A DNA stretch of 64,000 nucleotides from Glebionis coronaria (taxonomy: Eukaryota > Streptophyta > Magnoliopsida > Asterales > Asteraceae): the NCBI GenBank assembly GCA_025667525.1, contig CM046876.1, positions 530,884,538-530,948,537 on the forward strand, given 5' to 3'. Made by a program: the position numbers and the translations under genes. A model generated the notes under the pieces. That model was given only the letters and a program-made list of their open reading frames with translations, had not been told where the DNA came from and did not search any database. This document shows positions 49,984-61,700 of the stretch, one piece after another (positions within the stretch are counted from its first letter, which is position 1; each line of letters starts with the position of its first letter).

Positions 49984-51394
49984 ACTCATCCATACTCACT
50001 GTTAGACCACCAGACCTTTGTTTTTTTGTGGACTGTTGGTAGACTAGGACTGTTTGTGACTTGATTTTGAACTTTGTTTCTTGGTACAATTGGCACAATA
50101 CATAGTATAGGGTTAGTTTAGATTGTGCATTAGCTGGTAATAGGATTTGTGAGTGAATTGGTGGCTCAAAATGGCTATTGCAGTCAACTCTATTACAGCA
50201 AACTCCCACAACCCTTGTCCGCTGTCACAATAGGACTTAGGCCAAGTTGTTGTGTTTTGAGGTTTTATAGCTGGTACACAAGAAGTTTAGAGTTAGGTAT
50301 ATCCTTACTTTACCTGGTGTACAAGTTTCATAGACTTTTAGTGGTTCTAAGTAGGCCTTTAAGCTCACTGTGTGCATTAAGATACTACCAAACCCCTTCT
50401 TGCTGTCACTTTTGCTGACTTTAGGCGATTTGTAGCTTTGATTGTGTTGCGTTTGTTGGTTCTTGTGATTGTTAAATTGACTCCTCACAACCCCATGGTT
50501 GTGAGGGTGCCGTTTGTGCCCAAAAACATCGAGAAACAAGCGAAAACGAGCCGAAAAACCATACAATGACATTTCTCTTTGTTGTCCAAGAACGCTTTTT
50601 TTTTTTGTTTTTTAAGTGTTTTCCGATATCTGAAAACACTGATATTGGACAACACCTTTGTCTGGTAGGATCTTGGACAACACAGAAGTACTCCACCTTG
50701 GAGTACTTTGGGGTACTTTCATTTTTAGCCATTTTTTTTAGTTTTTTTAACTTTTTCATTTTTTCCTTGTTAATTTAGTTAAAATAGAATTTTTAGAAAA
50801 ATAAAATTTATTTTTATCATTATTTTATTAATATTTATCATTATTTTAGTTTAAAAATTGTTTTTAGCCTTTTAAAATTAGAAAAATAGTTTTAAAAATT
50901 TAGGAAAAATACTTTTTAGTTATTAATTGATATAAGTAAGATATTTGTTTAATAAAATAATATGGACTTTTTTTAGTTATATTTAATTTTAGGGCTTTAA
51001 TTAACATTTAAAATTGAATATTTAATTAATAAAAGGTTTTAAAATTTATTTATTGCATATTTATTCTTACTTATATTATTTTAAACTTAGTTTTAATTTT
51101 TGATTAATTTTTAGCTTAAATTTTTAATTTCGTCGCGTTTTAAGTAATTACGTTATCGTTTTACGTCTTTCGTCGTAGTTTAATCGTAGTGTAGCTCGTC
51201 TTTAATTTTTCTCTCTTAAACCAAAAACGTAACTAATCCAAACTCTTGATTTTACATATTGGCACTCATAATCACACACCTCCTTCGAGAACGAACCCGC
51301 ATTTATTCGGTTTTACGTTTTTCCTAAAGCGTAAGACTTAATACTTGCCGCTCATACGCGTTTTTCCTAAAACGTGTACGATTTACTACCATCA
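49984..51394 (+). other. Right fragment of composite C up to the PBS
   Basis: Non-coding and ending CTACCATCA just before an Athila-type PBS, so at least its right part is an LTR. Inverted copies of TGTTGTCCAAG lie near 50580 and 50672, and a palindrome AGTACTCCA/TGGAGTACT near 50687-50707. 50780-51120 is very AT-rich. If the LTR starts TGTTGTCC at 50580 it is about 815 bp. If it reaches back to 12350 it would be about 4.1 kb before insertions. I cannot decide without the other LTR. Confidence 0.5.
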
Positions 51395-51398
51395 ATTT

Positions 51399-51416
51399 TG
51401 GCGCCGCTGCCGGGGA
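51399..51416 (+). other. Athila-type primer-binding site, element C
   Basis: TGGCGCCGCTGCCGGGGA, four bases after CCATCA. A GGCGCCG...GCCGGGGA box directly after the LTR is characteristic of plant Athila-group gypsy elements and their non-autonomous relatives. Confidence 0.75.
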
Positions 51417-52256
51417 GGTGTTTTTGAGTTGCCATTATTATTATCGTTTTTGTGTGAGTAGTGCGTTTTTGCTTTCTAATTTTTGGAAAGCGTAAATATC
51501 GTACATACTCATTTTTGTTAATTTTCCTTATTATATTATAGTATCCAAATAAAACGTGTTTAATTTTCCTAAATTAAACACACAACAATCAGTTTACTAT
51601 ATTGTAGATATATTGGTTTTCGTTTTTATTGTGAATATTATTAATATACTGTATTTACGTAGAACAATAAGTATACAAGTACTCCAAAAGCGTGAAAACG
51701 CAACCTTGATTCGGGATTTCATCACTCGATCATTGTATTCGAATCTAAAGCAAAAGTTTAAAGGCAAAGTATATAAATACTTTCCTGAGGCTTAATTTAA
51801 ATTAACACAAACTATAAGGTGGGTATAAGGCGGTTGTATTTCACGACCTAAAGGAAAAAGGCTCTTAAGTGCTTAGCGCCGCCTCGTTTCCTCCGCTTGC
51901 TTGCGCGTGTTTTGAGAAAGAGGGCTAATCGAGGGTTTGCCGCCCAAGTATTATCTACGTATACTATATTTTCTTGTTTGCAAGATTAAACGCTCTTGAA
52001 CGTTTTGGTGTTCCACCAACGTTCTAAAGTCATCGAAAGCGTTCACTCCACGTGATCGTTTTCATTCTTTGAGGCTCCTTTAATCGAGAAATCGATTCGA
52101 GGAGAGATTTTTAGATTTGAGTCTACGTAATACAACAAAAATCCAAAAAAATTAAAAAACAATCAAAAATGAAAAATATTCTTCTTACCCCTTATCAATT
52201 AATTCTTTTTCTAACCCTCTAGTGTTTAATTCTCGTAACACCATTCGCGTTTCGTC
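51417..52256 (+). other. Leader of element C
   Basis: 840 nt between PBS and ORF, without a convincing coding frame. A 79-codon ORF at 51556 has no family motif. Several AATTAAA tracts and a GCCGCC-rich patch at 51880-51945 are present. Confidence 0.45.
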
Positions 52257-53981
52257 ATGTCCAACGATGGATATTACTCTTGTCCATATTGTGGAGGTCT
52301 GCCCGACGGTGGTAATTGCTTTAATTATGAGATTTATGGAGGAAGGGAGGGGTATATATACAACTCTCCTCAAAACGACCATGGTTACGGATTTCAATCC
52401 TATGACCAAACTTCACAACCGCCTTCGTCTTCATCGTGTGATTTTTGCGGTTTGGAGAACGACTTCGGATTTGGTTGTACGAATTATAATGACCCCGAAC
52501 CGAATCCTAATTTCTTTGACCAGTCATCGCAATATCCATCTTCGTATTCATGTGAGTCTTGTGGAAACGCACCTCATTATGGGTATGATTGTCAACCGAT
52601 GAACCATGATACGTCTTTCGACAATAGATTCTCCGGTTTTGACCAATCACCTCCACAAATTTTTTTCGATGATGATCTCGGTGCAAGTCACGTTGATGAG
52701 GGATTTAAAGAAATCAAAATGCTTTTTCAACAAATTATGGAGAAAAAGGAACTTTCAATCGTCGAAGTGATCGAAAAAAGCATCAAGGATATGGAAGAGG
52801 AGAAACGACGAATCAATCAAGAAATAAACAATATAACTAATGAACTCGGCATTAGGAGATATCGTAAAGAAGAAATAAGTGACGAGTTTAAAAGAGAGTG
52901 TGAGATTAAAACGAAAAAACTTTTACAAGATTACAATGGTTTAAGCATCGATATTCGTCATAAAAGACAAGAACAAGAAAGAGAGGAGCATCTAGCTAGA
53001 TGTGATCTCACGTCTCCTATTTATGATGACGACGACGATAGCGACATTTTTAATCTCAACTCGTCTTGTGAAACCATTACTCTCATGCTCCCTACGGAAC
53101 CCGATGCCTCTCTAAGTATGGGGGAGAAGAATCTTAGCACTAATCCTAGTGTTGAGATCCCTATTCCAATCCAAAGTGAGCCTACGGTTGTCTCCGATGA
53201 GGAGTTAAGTGATTTTGCTCTCGATGAATTTTTCCACAAAAATTCTAGCGAGGCAAATTACGATAGTGAGTGTGATACGATTTCATGTGATGGTGTCTCT
53301 CCCAATGACACTTCGGGTAGAGAATCATTGACTTTTTCGAACCCGCTTTTCGATGATGATTTTTCCACTAGTGATGACGAGTCACTACTCGATGAGGAAG
53401 TTCGTGTCAACAAATTTAAAAGCTACTCGAATACCCTTTTTGAATTTGATGACGAGTTCGTTTTTGGTGACGTAAATCCTCTCTTTGATGAGACGTTCGA
53501 GGACATCGAGAGTGAGGATTCTAAGGATCCTAAACTCGATGAGCCGGATTTGCTAGTCAACCTCCCTAAGTCTCATTTGGATGAGCCTTCTCTTTTGACT
53601 TGTGATGCCTCCATTCTCGAGGGGTTCACCGATGGACCACCTCTCGATGAGAATGAGGATTTTAATGAGGCCTTTGCCTTTGGACCGGGAGGAGACTTTG
53701 AGACCCCTATTTTTATTGATTCTCTTTCAAATCTGCCTTCATCTCAAAGTAATCCTACCCACCCTCTCGGTTCTCATGACTACACGTACTTCGAGTACGT
53801 TGTAAGGAGTTTTCTTCCTTACAAAACGTATCCTACGACTTTATCTTTATCATTTTCCACCAAATGTGAGGATACGATCTTCGACCCCGGTATAAAGGCT
53901 TTGCCTTTATTCACGGTTTCTTTTGGGCATTGTTTATCATGTAAGCCCCACCAAAAAAGACCATACCAAGATTATCCCTAA
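52257..53981 (+). CDS. Element C ORF: acidic protein with three N-terminal zinc-knuckle-like repeats
   Basis: An intact 574-codon ORF starting at ATG 52257. Three C-x2-C motifs are spaced about 40-50 residues apart: C9-C12-(D17)-C21, C61-C64-(D69)-C74 and C99-C102-H107-C112. Only the third is a full CCHC knuckle. Between them the linker FDQS/YDQTSQPPSS repeats. Residues about 145-250 are a strongly charged helix likely to form a coiled coil (IEKSIKDMEEEKRRINQE). The last 300 residues are acidic and low in complexity (DDDDDSD, DDDFSTSDDESLLDEE). No protease, RT or integrase is fused or follows within the window. I remember abundant Asteraceae proteins with the same CPYCGG start and acidic body, usually labelled hypothetical and found beside gypsy pol genes. 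Gag-like or accessory role is plausible but unproven. The ORF has no stop, unlike the neighbours' gag genes. Confidence 0.7.
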   Translation: MSNDGYYSCPYCGGLPDGGNCFNYEIYGGREGYIYNSPQNDHGYGFQSYDQTSQPPSSSSCDFCGLENDFGFGCTNYNDPEPNPNFFDQSSQYPSSYSCESCGNAPHYGYDCQPMNHDTSFDNRFSGFDQSPPQIFFDDDLGASHVDEGFKEIKMLFQQIMEKKELSIVEVIEKSIKDMEEEKRRINQEINNITNELGIRRYRKEEISDEFKRECEIKTKKLLQDYNGLSIDIRHKRQEQEREEHLARCDLTSPIYDDDDDSDIFNLNSSCETITLMLPTEPDASLSMGEKNLSTNPSVEIPIPIQSEPTVVSDEELSDFALDEFFHKNSSEANYDSECDTISCDGVSPNDTSGRESLTFSNPLFDDDFSTSDDESLLDEEVRVNKFKSYSNTLFEFDDEFVFGDVNPLFDETFEDIESEDSKDPKLDEPDLLVNLPKSHLDEPSLLTCDASILEGFTDGPPLDENEDFNEAFAFGPGGDFETPIFIDSLSNLPSSQSNPTHPLGSHDYTYFEYVVRSFLPYKTYPTTLSLSFSTKCEDTIFDPGIKALPLFTVSFGHCLSCKPHQKRPYQDYP

Positions 53982-54417
53982 ATGATCACATTTATGGGGA
54001 TTCGAGTCGAGCTTTTGACTCGGTTATCAAAAACAAGGTGCCTCGTGGGGGATTCTCATTCTTATCCTTGTAAATATTATCATTTTTCTAATAGTGTAAC
54101 GAGGGGAATTGTGCTCTTCCAACCTTTGTTCCGTGGTTGTTTGTGATTGTGATTCATTAGGTTCATCGACATCATTGAAGCCTCTCGTGTTCATTTTACG
54201 GATCACTCGAGCTTCGATCGTTGCCTTTGGAGATTCAGATATCCGATGATATCCTTTTGTGTTCTAACGTTTATCTTATTAGCATAATTCATAAACGGCT
54301 TTTAGGTTATTCGTTTTACCCTTTCCATGCTCGAGATTAAGCATTCGACTTCGTCTCTATTATGGGGGTGCTTCACCCCTAGACTCGAAACATTGATGAC
54401 AATGCTTAGTTTTAGTA

Positions 54418-54440
54418 TGGGGGGAGGGGGGGGGGGGGTG
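54418..54440 (+). other. G-rich purine tract in element C
   Basis: ATGGGGGGAGG followed by an uninterrupted run of G and then TGAG. It looks like a polypurine tract, but the sequence after it does not match the end-of-LTR or LTR sequence elsewhere in the window, so I do not place a 3' LTR here. The long G run may also be a slippage or G-quadruplex site. Confidence 0.5.
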
Positions 54441-55084
54441 AGTAGATACTTCACCTTGCTCACGTCACCACGCAATCCAAATTTCATCTTTTTGTTATCG
54501 TTTTATGCAAAATAAGGCTAAAAATGGCCAAATTTTAAATATTTTCTTATTTTTCATAAGTGTTTAAGATACGAATGTAGGTTTTCCGATGGTGAGAATA
54601 AGAGTAATTTTTGACTCGACCGTGCGTGTTGAGCACTTAGCTTCGATTCCTAACTTTTTAGGCTAAGTCTCTTAAATGAGGACGAGAAATGATAGAGTTA
54701 GTTATAAGTCTCGTAATCTTTCACGATCTCATGTGTAGTAATTATAAACTTATTCTCCCCACGCTTTTATAATAATAAATTGTTAATAAATATTGATTTA
54801 GCGGTTTAGTCACTATTGTTGGTTTCTAATTTGTTTTAGTAACTTCCATGTAATTAAATTGGAAAACATTAAGGTATCGCCAGCGTCACGGTTTTGAAGT
54901 ATTGGCAACCCGAATAATCGAAAGCTTCACCTAATAATAAGATTTCAAGTGCTCACCTAAATTAAGCAAAAATTTGAAGCTCACAAGGCCGAAAAATCTA
55001 TGCCCAAATTGAAAGTGAATCAAGCCTTAATATTTGAAGCTTTAAAGATCTAAAATTCGCTTTAGTGTGAGGATATACGTCTTT

Positions 55085-55232
55085 GGCCATAATAAAAACC
55101 TCATGGCGAGGATAAATAAAAGGCAAGGAAAGACCAAAGTCATAATAAAAGCTCCATGGCGGAGTTGAATAAAAGATGGAGGTAAACCTATGATAATAAG
55201 GCCCTTCCGTTAGGGGGCGTATAAAAGTCTTG
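55085..55232 (+). repeat. Three stem-loop plus AATAAAAG modules in element C
   Basis: Three successive units of about 50 nt have the order (A)TAATAA, a short hairpin, then (A)ATAAAAG or TATAAAAG. The hairpins are CCTCATGGCGAGG (55098), CTCCATGGCGGAG (55152) and CCCTTCCGTTAGGGGG (55202). The stem sequences differ while the flanks are kept. Confidence 0.55.
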
Positions 55233-55729
55233 TTAATAAGTTTCATGTTTAAAACCGTTATAAAATCATGTTTATCGATCCTTCTTGTTGACTTAATTTT
55301 TTGACATCGTTGTCTATTAGGATGAATTATTAATTTAATGATTTTGGTTACACCGTTAAGACTCTATTTTTAGACCGAATCTCTATTCACGCATAAGTCA
55401 ATGATGTATCCTCGTGATCATTAAGACAAAATAAAATATAAGAGATACCAAGTAGGAATAAGGGAGTTTAGGTGTGTAATTAACACTCGTGAGATATGAT
55501 TGTGTCGCTAACTTATAATAACAATGATCTCGTTACACGCTTAGCATGGAATTGGGTGAAAATCGAGGACGACGAAATTATTTCTAACGAAGCATTCACG
55601 TGTTCTTATTCGTTGACCCAAAAAGTCACTTAATCGTGATGAAAACGATACATTATGTCTAAAACACGTGTAGTGATTTATTTAAGTTTATGTCTTCAAT
55701 AAATGTCATCATAAAATGAATTTTGGAAG

Positions 55730-56103
55730 TGCTACTGTTGTTCCCATTCAATCCATAACACAAGATTTAGAAGAGATATATAGAGAGAGAAAGAGAAGAA
55801 AACTAGAGAGAGAAACAAGAGAGATTTGGAAGGTTTATGTTTACTAGAGAGAGAAAGTAAAATGAACCAACACCCTCTTCCACACATGGAAGAGGGTTTA
55901 TATACCCTTGGCCTTTTGGGCCGTGGGCTTTGTTTCCTTGGGCCGGGCTTGGCTTTGCTTTGGGCTTACGCCCCTAACTTATACAATATTAGCTTGAAGT
56001 CCAAGCCCGGTTTTCCCGACTAACCTATTACAATACAAGACCTTTTAACGACTAAGATGACCTATTACATTTTTGTTCGGCTATATAAAATATAGGGCTA
56101 ACA
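55730..56103 (-). repeat. 3' LTR of element E
   Basis: On the minus strand it starts TGTTAGCCCTA next to GGGGGAGAT and contains the TATA box GGGTATATAAACCC (complement 55894-55907). The far edge is placed at AGTAGCA (55730) because this gives TG...CA ends; the other LTR is outside the window, so this edge may be wrong. Confidence 0.6.
55897..55904 (-). promoter_or_regulatory. TATA box in LTR of element E
   Basis: TATATAAA on the minus strand, followed by a CT-rich leader (TTTCTCTCTCTAG repeated). Confidence 0.6.
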
Positions 56104-56112
56104 ATCTCCCCC
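56104..56112 (-). other. Polypurine tract adjoining the 3' LTR of element E
   Basis: GGGGGAGAT on the minus strand immediately before TGTTAG, the usual copia 3' LTR junction. Confidence 0.85.
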
Positions 56113-56699
56113 AATGTATCGGTCATCTTAAAAAGCTTAAAAAGCATAAGATGATTGAGTGAATACATTCTTGTAGAGGAGATCTTCCTGCTTTGGTCTT
56201 GTATCTTGGTCTTGATCTTGTTTGTAACAGCTTTGTTCCTTCATGCTTTCGTGATCTTTATCTTGAGCCTTTGTCATTTGACTTTGAGTGCTTGAGATCT
56301 TCATCTATACTCCTTGTGACTAAGATGACCTATTACATTCTTACATTCTTAGGTATCTTGATTATCGCCATCTTGTGCTCTTGTGACTTCTGAATCGACA
56401 TCGGTTGCATAGCTACGCCACCTTCTTGATATGCAGCAACATATATAGACACGGATGAAATGGCTTTGAACATTTCACCCTAACTCGGTAGCGTTTTACC
56501 TCCGGTCGGTGAAGACCGTTAAACGGTATTAAATACCGTACCTGTGATCAGGTAGATTCGATTAAGAACCTCCTTGACAGGGTTTCCCGGCGGTAGTAGC
56601 CAGTTCTCTTTACTCGACCGTCTCAAAGCAGACTGCGAACGTAAAGAGTGAATCATAAGGATAAATTATCCGTCTGATTAGAGTCGTCAATTCAGATTT

Positions 56700-57090
56700 C
56701 CTGGAACAAGTTTGATTCTAAAAGAATCGCACCATTGTTGCTTTCCAGTTTGTCACAAGCTTGATTCATAGAGAATCTTGCGAGTTACCTACCGCAGTGC
56801 TGTTTGATGTTGACACTGGAAGGATTTCCATTCGTCACTGTGAACACTAATGAGTGTCTCTGAATGTTCTGGCAAGATCACATGGATTTTGCGAAGAAAC
56901 CTGGAATCAAGTTTGAATCAATTAAGAATCGAAACTTAGTTGCTTTCCAGTTCTCACAAGTTTGATTCGTGTAGAATCGCACAAGTTACCTACCATGAGC
57001 TTGTTTAATGCTGGCTCAAGCAGGATTTCCATCTTCATTGTGAATCGTATCACTCAGATGTTCTGGCAATATCACAAGGATAATGCGTAG
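56700..57090. repeat. 200-bp tandem duplication in element E
   Basis: Units 56700-56899 and 56900-57090 both start CCTGGAA(T)CAAGTTTGA and share TTGCTTTCCAGTT, CACAAG(C/T)TTGATTC, GTTACCTACC, GGATTTCCAT and ATGTTCTGGCAA in order. The copies are diverged. Confidence 0.75.
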
Positions 57091-58397
57091 GACTCGATTG
57101 TGTCCTAATGAGATGATAGATAGATCTCGATTGGCTCTAGACTCAATAAGTGCATTTTGGTAATCGGAGGCTGGAGCAGACTGCCACCTTTTCAATATTA
57201 ACTGACTCGGAGTGAGAAAGTCAATAGATACGTGTTGATCTCCGTGACAATGAGACAAGTTTCTTTTGAGAGAAACTCGAATGGCTGGGGAAGGGTTGTG
57301 CATCGCATCACTGGGTCCATGACACTTGTCTTCAAAAGATGTGTTAACCCGGTTTCTACCTAAGTTGCATAGAATATTCAACTCCTTTAATGCTTACCAA
57401 TACGTCATAATTAGCACCTTGTTGTGATTGTTCTAGTGCTAACTTAAGTAATTGGTCCGCATTCAGCTTCATTCCACTCCATCTTTCCTAAGGACAACTA
57501 TTTCTAGCTATGGAATGTCCTTGGGTAGATCCCTCCGGTTCTGGTTGGATCATAGGACTTAGTTTCCTATCCTAAACCACCTTTTGACTCCATCGTTCCG
57601 TCGTGGATAGTAGGTTGTTTTGGGTATAGATCGTAACCATAAACCATTGAAAACCATTCAAAGTGTTTGATAAAAATCAAAACTTTTAACACTTGAAAGT
57701 TTTACATTTCCGAAAAGCTCCCCCTACACACATGCATCGATATACGAAATAGTTTGGCATGTGAAGGAAAGAGTTGCACTTGAGTCTTTAAGATCACTTG
57801 TTGCGATATATTACATTTTAATCACATTTTCTCCCCTATCTCTAATATAAAAACATCATATTAGAGATACTAATTGATTAAAATATGACAATTTCTGAAA
57901 ACCGATTGGGAGAGAAACATGTGTGCACGAATGAAGCATGGAACATTTTCAGTCGGGTCGCTCCCCCTCAACAATATATGTGTGTCTTGAGACAAAATTT
58001 GACAAAATTTTAGAAAAACGACACCACAAAATATGTCGAGGTACGGAGTTGAGATGCCTTTTCCGATATAATATATTACATTTGACAATTTCATATCATT
58101 TTCGGAATGTGTTGGATACATAAAATATGACATTTTAGAGATGTACCCAACACCATTAAAAGGCTTGATTTTAAAACGCTCCCCCTCAAAAATTGATCAA
58201 AATAACATATGACAATTTTGAGATAAAACCACTTATGAGGAAGGGAGTGTTGAACACACAATTTTGAAAGATTTAGAAAAACCTTTTGAGAAATTCTTGA
58301 AAAATTGTGTTCAACGGTTTTAAAATAATCAGGATAGAAGACTTCTCTTCTATTGAGTAGGGAAAGCGCACTGAAACGTACACTTCCCTTTCGGGTC

Positions 58398-58676
58398 CGT
58401 TTTTCATGAGCTCAAAACTTTGATTGTTTTGTGACTAGCTCATGACCGAGAAAAATAAATTTCCCGTTGTGAAGGATAAGTTATCATCCGTGATAAACTT
58501 TCCTTAAGTTGAAGTTCGAGTTCTAAGATGACATTTACTTAGAAATCGTTTTTCATGAACTTAAAAACTTTGAATGTTTTTATGAGAAGCTCATGACCGA
58601 GAAATATGAATTTCTCGTTGAGAAGGATAAGTTATCATCGGAGATAAACTTTCCTTAGTTGAGGTCCGAGTTCTAA
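58398..58676. repeat. 149-bp period tandem duplication in element E
   Basis: Units 58398-58528 and 58547-58676 share CGTTTTTCATGA, CTCATGACCGAGAAA, AAGGATAAGTTATCATC, GATAAACTTTCCTTA and CGAGTTCTAA in order. They lie just downstream of pol in the element's sense. Confidence 0.8.
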
Positions 58677-58710
58677 CTGTGATGCGCCTAGAAGTCATTA
58701 TGAGAGAATA

Positions 58711-61700
58711 TCAAGCAGCTTCATTTGCCAAAACCTCCAAGTCTTCTGGAGTCATATACTTCATACCAAGACGGCCAACGAGATACGCAAACCTATCTTT
58801 CAATAGAGCTTTTGTAAACAAGTCTGCCAGCTGGTACTCAGTTCTGACAAAGTATAATTCCACGATGCCGCGTTCCACTTGTTCCTTGATGAAGTGATAT
58901 CTGACATCGATGTGCTTGGTGCGAGAGTGTTGAACCGGATTGCACGATATGGCTATAGCCGACTTTGAGTCACAATACATAGGTATTTTATCAAAGTGGA
59001 AGCCATAATCCGTGAGTTGAGTTCTCATCCAGAGGACTTGAGCACAACACGCGGATAGAGCCACATATTCTGCTTCAGCTGATGAGAGCGAAGTGCAATC
59101 CTGCTTCTTTGACGACCAGCTGACAAGCTTGTCTTCCCCTAGAAATTGTATGCTACCAGAAGTGCTTTTACGACTATCAAGACAACCTGCGTGATCAGAA
59201 TCTGAAAAAGCCGTTAGATGAAAACCGGTTTCCCTCGGATACCAGAGTCCCATGTGAATGGTATTCTTAAGGTACCGAAAGATCCGTTTAATCTCTTTGA
59301 GGTGCTTTTGAGTAGGTCTGGCTTGATATCGTGCACAATAGCATGTGGCATGATGAATATCAGGCCTGCTGGCTGTAAGGTACATAAGTGACCCGATCAT
59401 ATTGTGATATCGCGTTTGATCTACGGGATATGAGTACAATTCAGCGTCTAGGGATGTGGTCGACAATGGTGTACCAACGCGAGCACATGAGGTCATACCA
59501 TGCTTTTTAAGTATCTCTTGAGCATACTTAGCTTGGTTAATGAAGATACCACGTGGGGATTGATGAATCTGGAGGCCTAAAAAGAATTTTAGCTCCCCCA
59601 TCATTGACATTTCAAATCTGCTGTGCATTAATTTTTCAAAACGTTTTAAAAGTTTTGGGTTCGTAGAACCAAAAATAATGTCATCAACATAAACTTGCAC
59701 CAGCATTATGTCATCCCCATATATATTAGTAAACAGAGTAGGATCAATAGAACCTTTGGAGAATCCTTTGGACACCAAGAAGTTTGAAAGTTCTTCGTAC
59801 CATGCCCTTGGAGCTTGTTTAAGTCCATATACAGCCTTCTTGAGACGATAGACTTTGTCAGGATGATGAGGATCGATGAATCCTTCCGGCTGATTCACAT
59901 ACACTTCTTCCTTCAAATGACCGTTGAGAAAAGCAGTTTTAACGTCCATCTGAAAAACCGTGAAGCCCTTATGTGCAGCATAAGCAAGGAATATCCTGAC
60001 AGCTTCCAAACGAGCAACTGGAGCGAATGATTCATCGAAATCTATCCCTTCTTGTTGACGATACCCCTTAACCACAAGACGAGATTTGTTTTTGATGATG
60101 GTTTGTTCTTCATCCAGTTTGTTTTTCCAGATCCATTTGAAATCTAAAATTGACATTCCATAGGGTCTGTCAACAAGTTCCCAAACATTTAGGCGTTCAA
60201 ACTGATGAATTTCGTCTTGCATTGATTCAATCCACGCATGATCAGTCATGGCTTGTTTGATGTTTGTAGGTACAGTTGAACTCACGGTGAGTGCATACAT
60301 ACACACATCGCCATCGGTTTCGAGTTGTCTGCGTGTTCGAACCGGTTGTGAAGGATTTCCAATGACTTGTTCCAATGGATGATCACGTGTCCAATGGTGA
60401 GTGGATGGATATGGTTGGTAGAATGTATGCATGTTGGACGGATCAACATGTTGAGTAGAAGACTCTCCGACTTCGTGTACCGGTGTACCGAACGGATTGA
60501 TAAATTCTTCTTCGTTAGGTTGTGCATCGGCTGCTTGATTGTTGTTTCCTCCTTCAGCATTGACGGTTGGTGATGTTGGTTGTATGACAGTTTCTTGAGT
60601 TTGTTGAGTATCCACTGGAATTGTCTCTTGAGCAACGGTTGCTGAAGTAGAGGTAGTTGTGTCTTGTTGATTTTGTTCGGGTGCATCAGCAGTATTGACA
60701 GCGGAAGGCTTTGACACAACTTGATTGTTTCCATAGTAATATTCATCAAACATTGGATCATATAAATCAACCAACTCATTCATATGTGTCGTATCCGTCG
60801 AGTCTGCTGTAGGAGTATTTTGTTGACATTCTTGCACGGGACGTACACTGTTGTGTGTAGGTGCCATTGCTGGACATTGAGGTGCGGGACTTGAGCTGTT
60901 GTGATCAAGTACCATCTGTGGCAATTCGTCAAAGTTCACATGAATTGTTTCAACAATGATCTTTGTTCTCTTGTTATAGACCCGATATCCTTTCGACAAT
61001 GTCGCATACCCCACAAAAATACATGCATCACCTTTTTCTTTCATCTTGTCGAGATTCTCACCGTCCTTAAGAATGTAGCATAAAGATCCAAATACGTGAA
61101 AGAATTTGACAGTAGGTTTCCTGCCATTGATGATGTGGTAAGGTGTCTTTTCATGTCTAGGGATGACGAGAGAACGATTATGAGTATAACAGGCAGTGGC
61201 AATTGCTTCAGCCCAGAAGAATAGCGGTAATTTTGAAGTAGAAAGCATTGTTCGAGCAGCCTCAACCAAAGTACGGTTCCGTCTTTCGACAACGCCGTTT
61301 TGTTCAGGAGTTCGAGCAATAGACGTTTGATGTTCGATGCCTTCTTCTTGAAAGTAAGATTGCAAGTTCTTGTTCAAAAATTCAGTACCCCTATCCGTTC
61401 TTACGGTTAAGACTTGAGCTTGAAGATTGCGTTGTATCATCTTGAGAAAGTTTTTGAGAACCTCTGGTGTTTCATCTTTGGACCTTAAGAAGAAAGTCCA
61501 TGTGTATCTAGAGTAATCATCAACAATCACTAGAATATACTTTTTCCCGTTAATACTCTCTACACGCATGGGACCACATAAATCCATGTGTAGAAGTTCC
61601 AACCGTCCTTTTGAGCTAGGGGTAGTCTTTGTTTTGAAAGACTTCCGTTTTGCTTTCCCCAACTCACAAGAAGAACAAAGATGGTCTTTGACGAATTTCA

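Larger units (their letters stand above)
53982..55729 (+). other. Element C downstream of the ORF, non-coding
   Basis: No RT, integrase or ORF over about 80 codons. It contains a G-rich tract (54418-54440) and three stem-loop modules (55085-55232). It is cut at 55730 by element E, so the 3' LTR of C, and possibly its pol, may lie beyond the window. Confidence 0.5.
56113..58710 (-). other. Sirevirus 3' non-coding region, element E
   Basis: 2.6 kb between pol and the 3' LTR with no env-like ORF. It holds additional AGGGGGAG tracts (complement of 57718-57725, 57961-57968, 58179-58186) about 220-240 bp apart, and two tandem duplications (56700-57090, 58398-58676). The repeated ATATGACAATTT word accompanies the purine tracts. 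Confidence 0.6.

Noticed and set aside
54418..54440. The G-rich tract as the polypurine tract and start of the 3' LTR of C
   Set aside because: The following TGAGTAGATAC sequence has no counterpart in any part of C upstream of its PBS.
54302..54515. Short ORFs on both strands across the G-run, one with a proline stretch
   Set aside because: The proline/glycine stretch is simply the translated G/C homopolymer.
56113..58710. A possible env-like gene downstream of Sirevirus pol
   Set aside because: No ORF over about 120 codons, no signal peptide or membrane segment in the element's sense; the region is explained by duplications and purine tracts.
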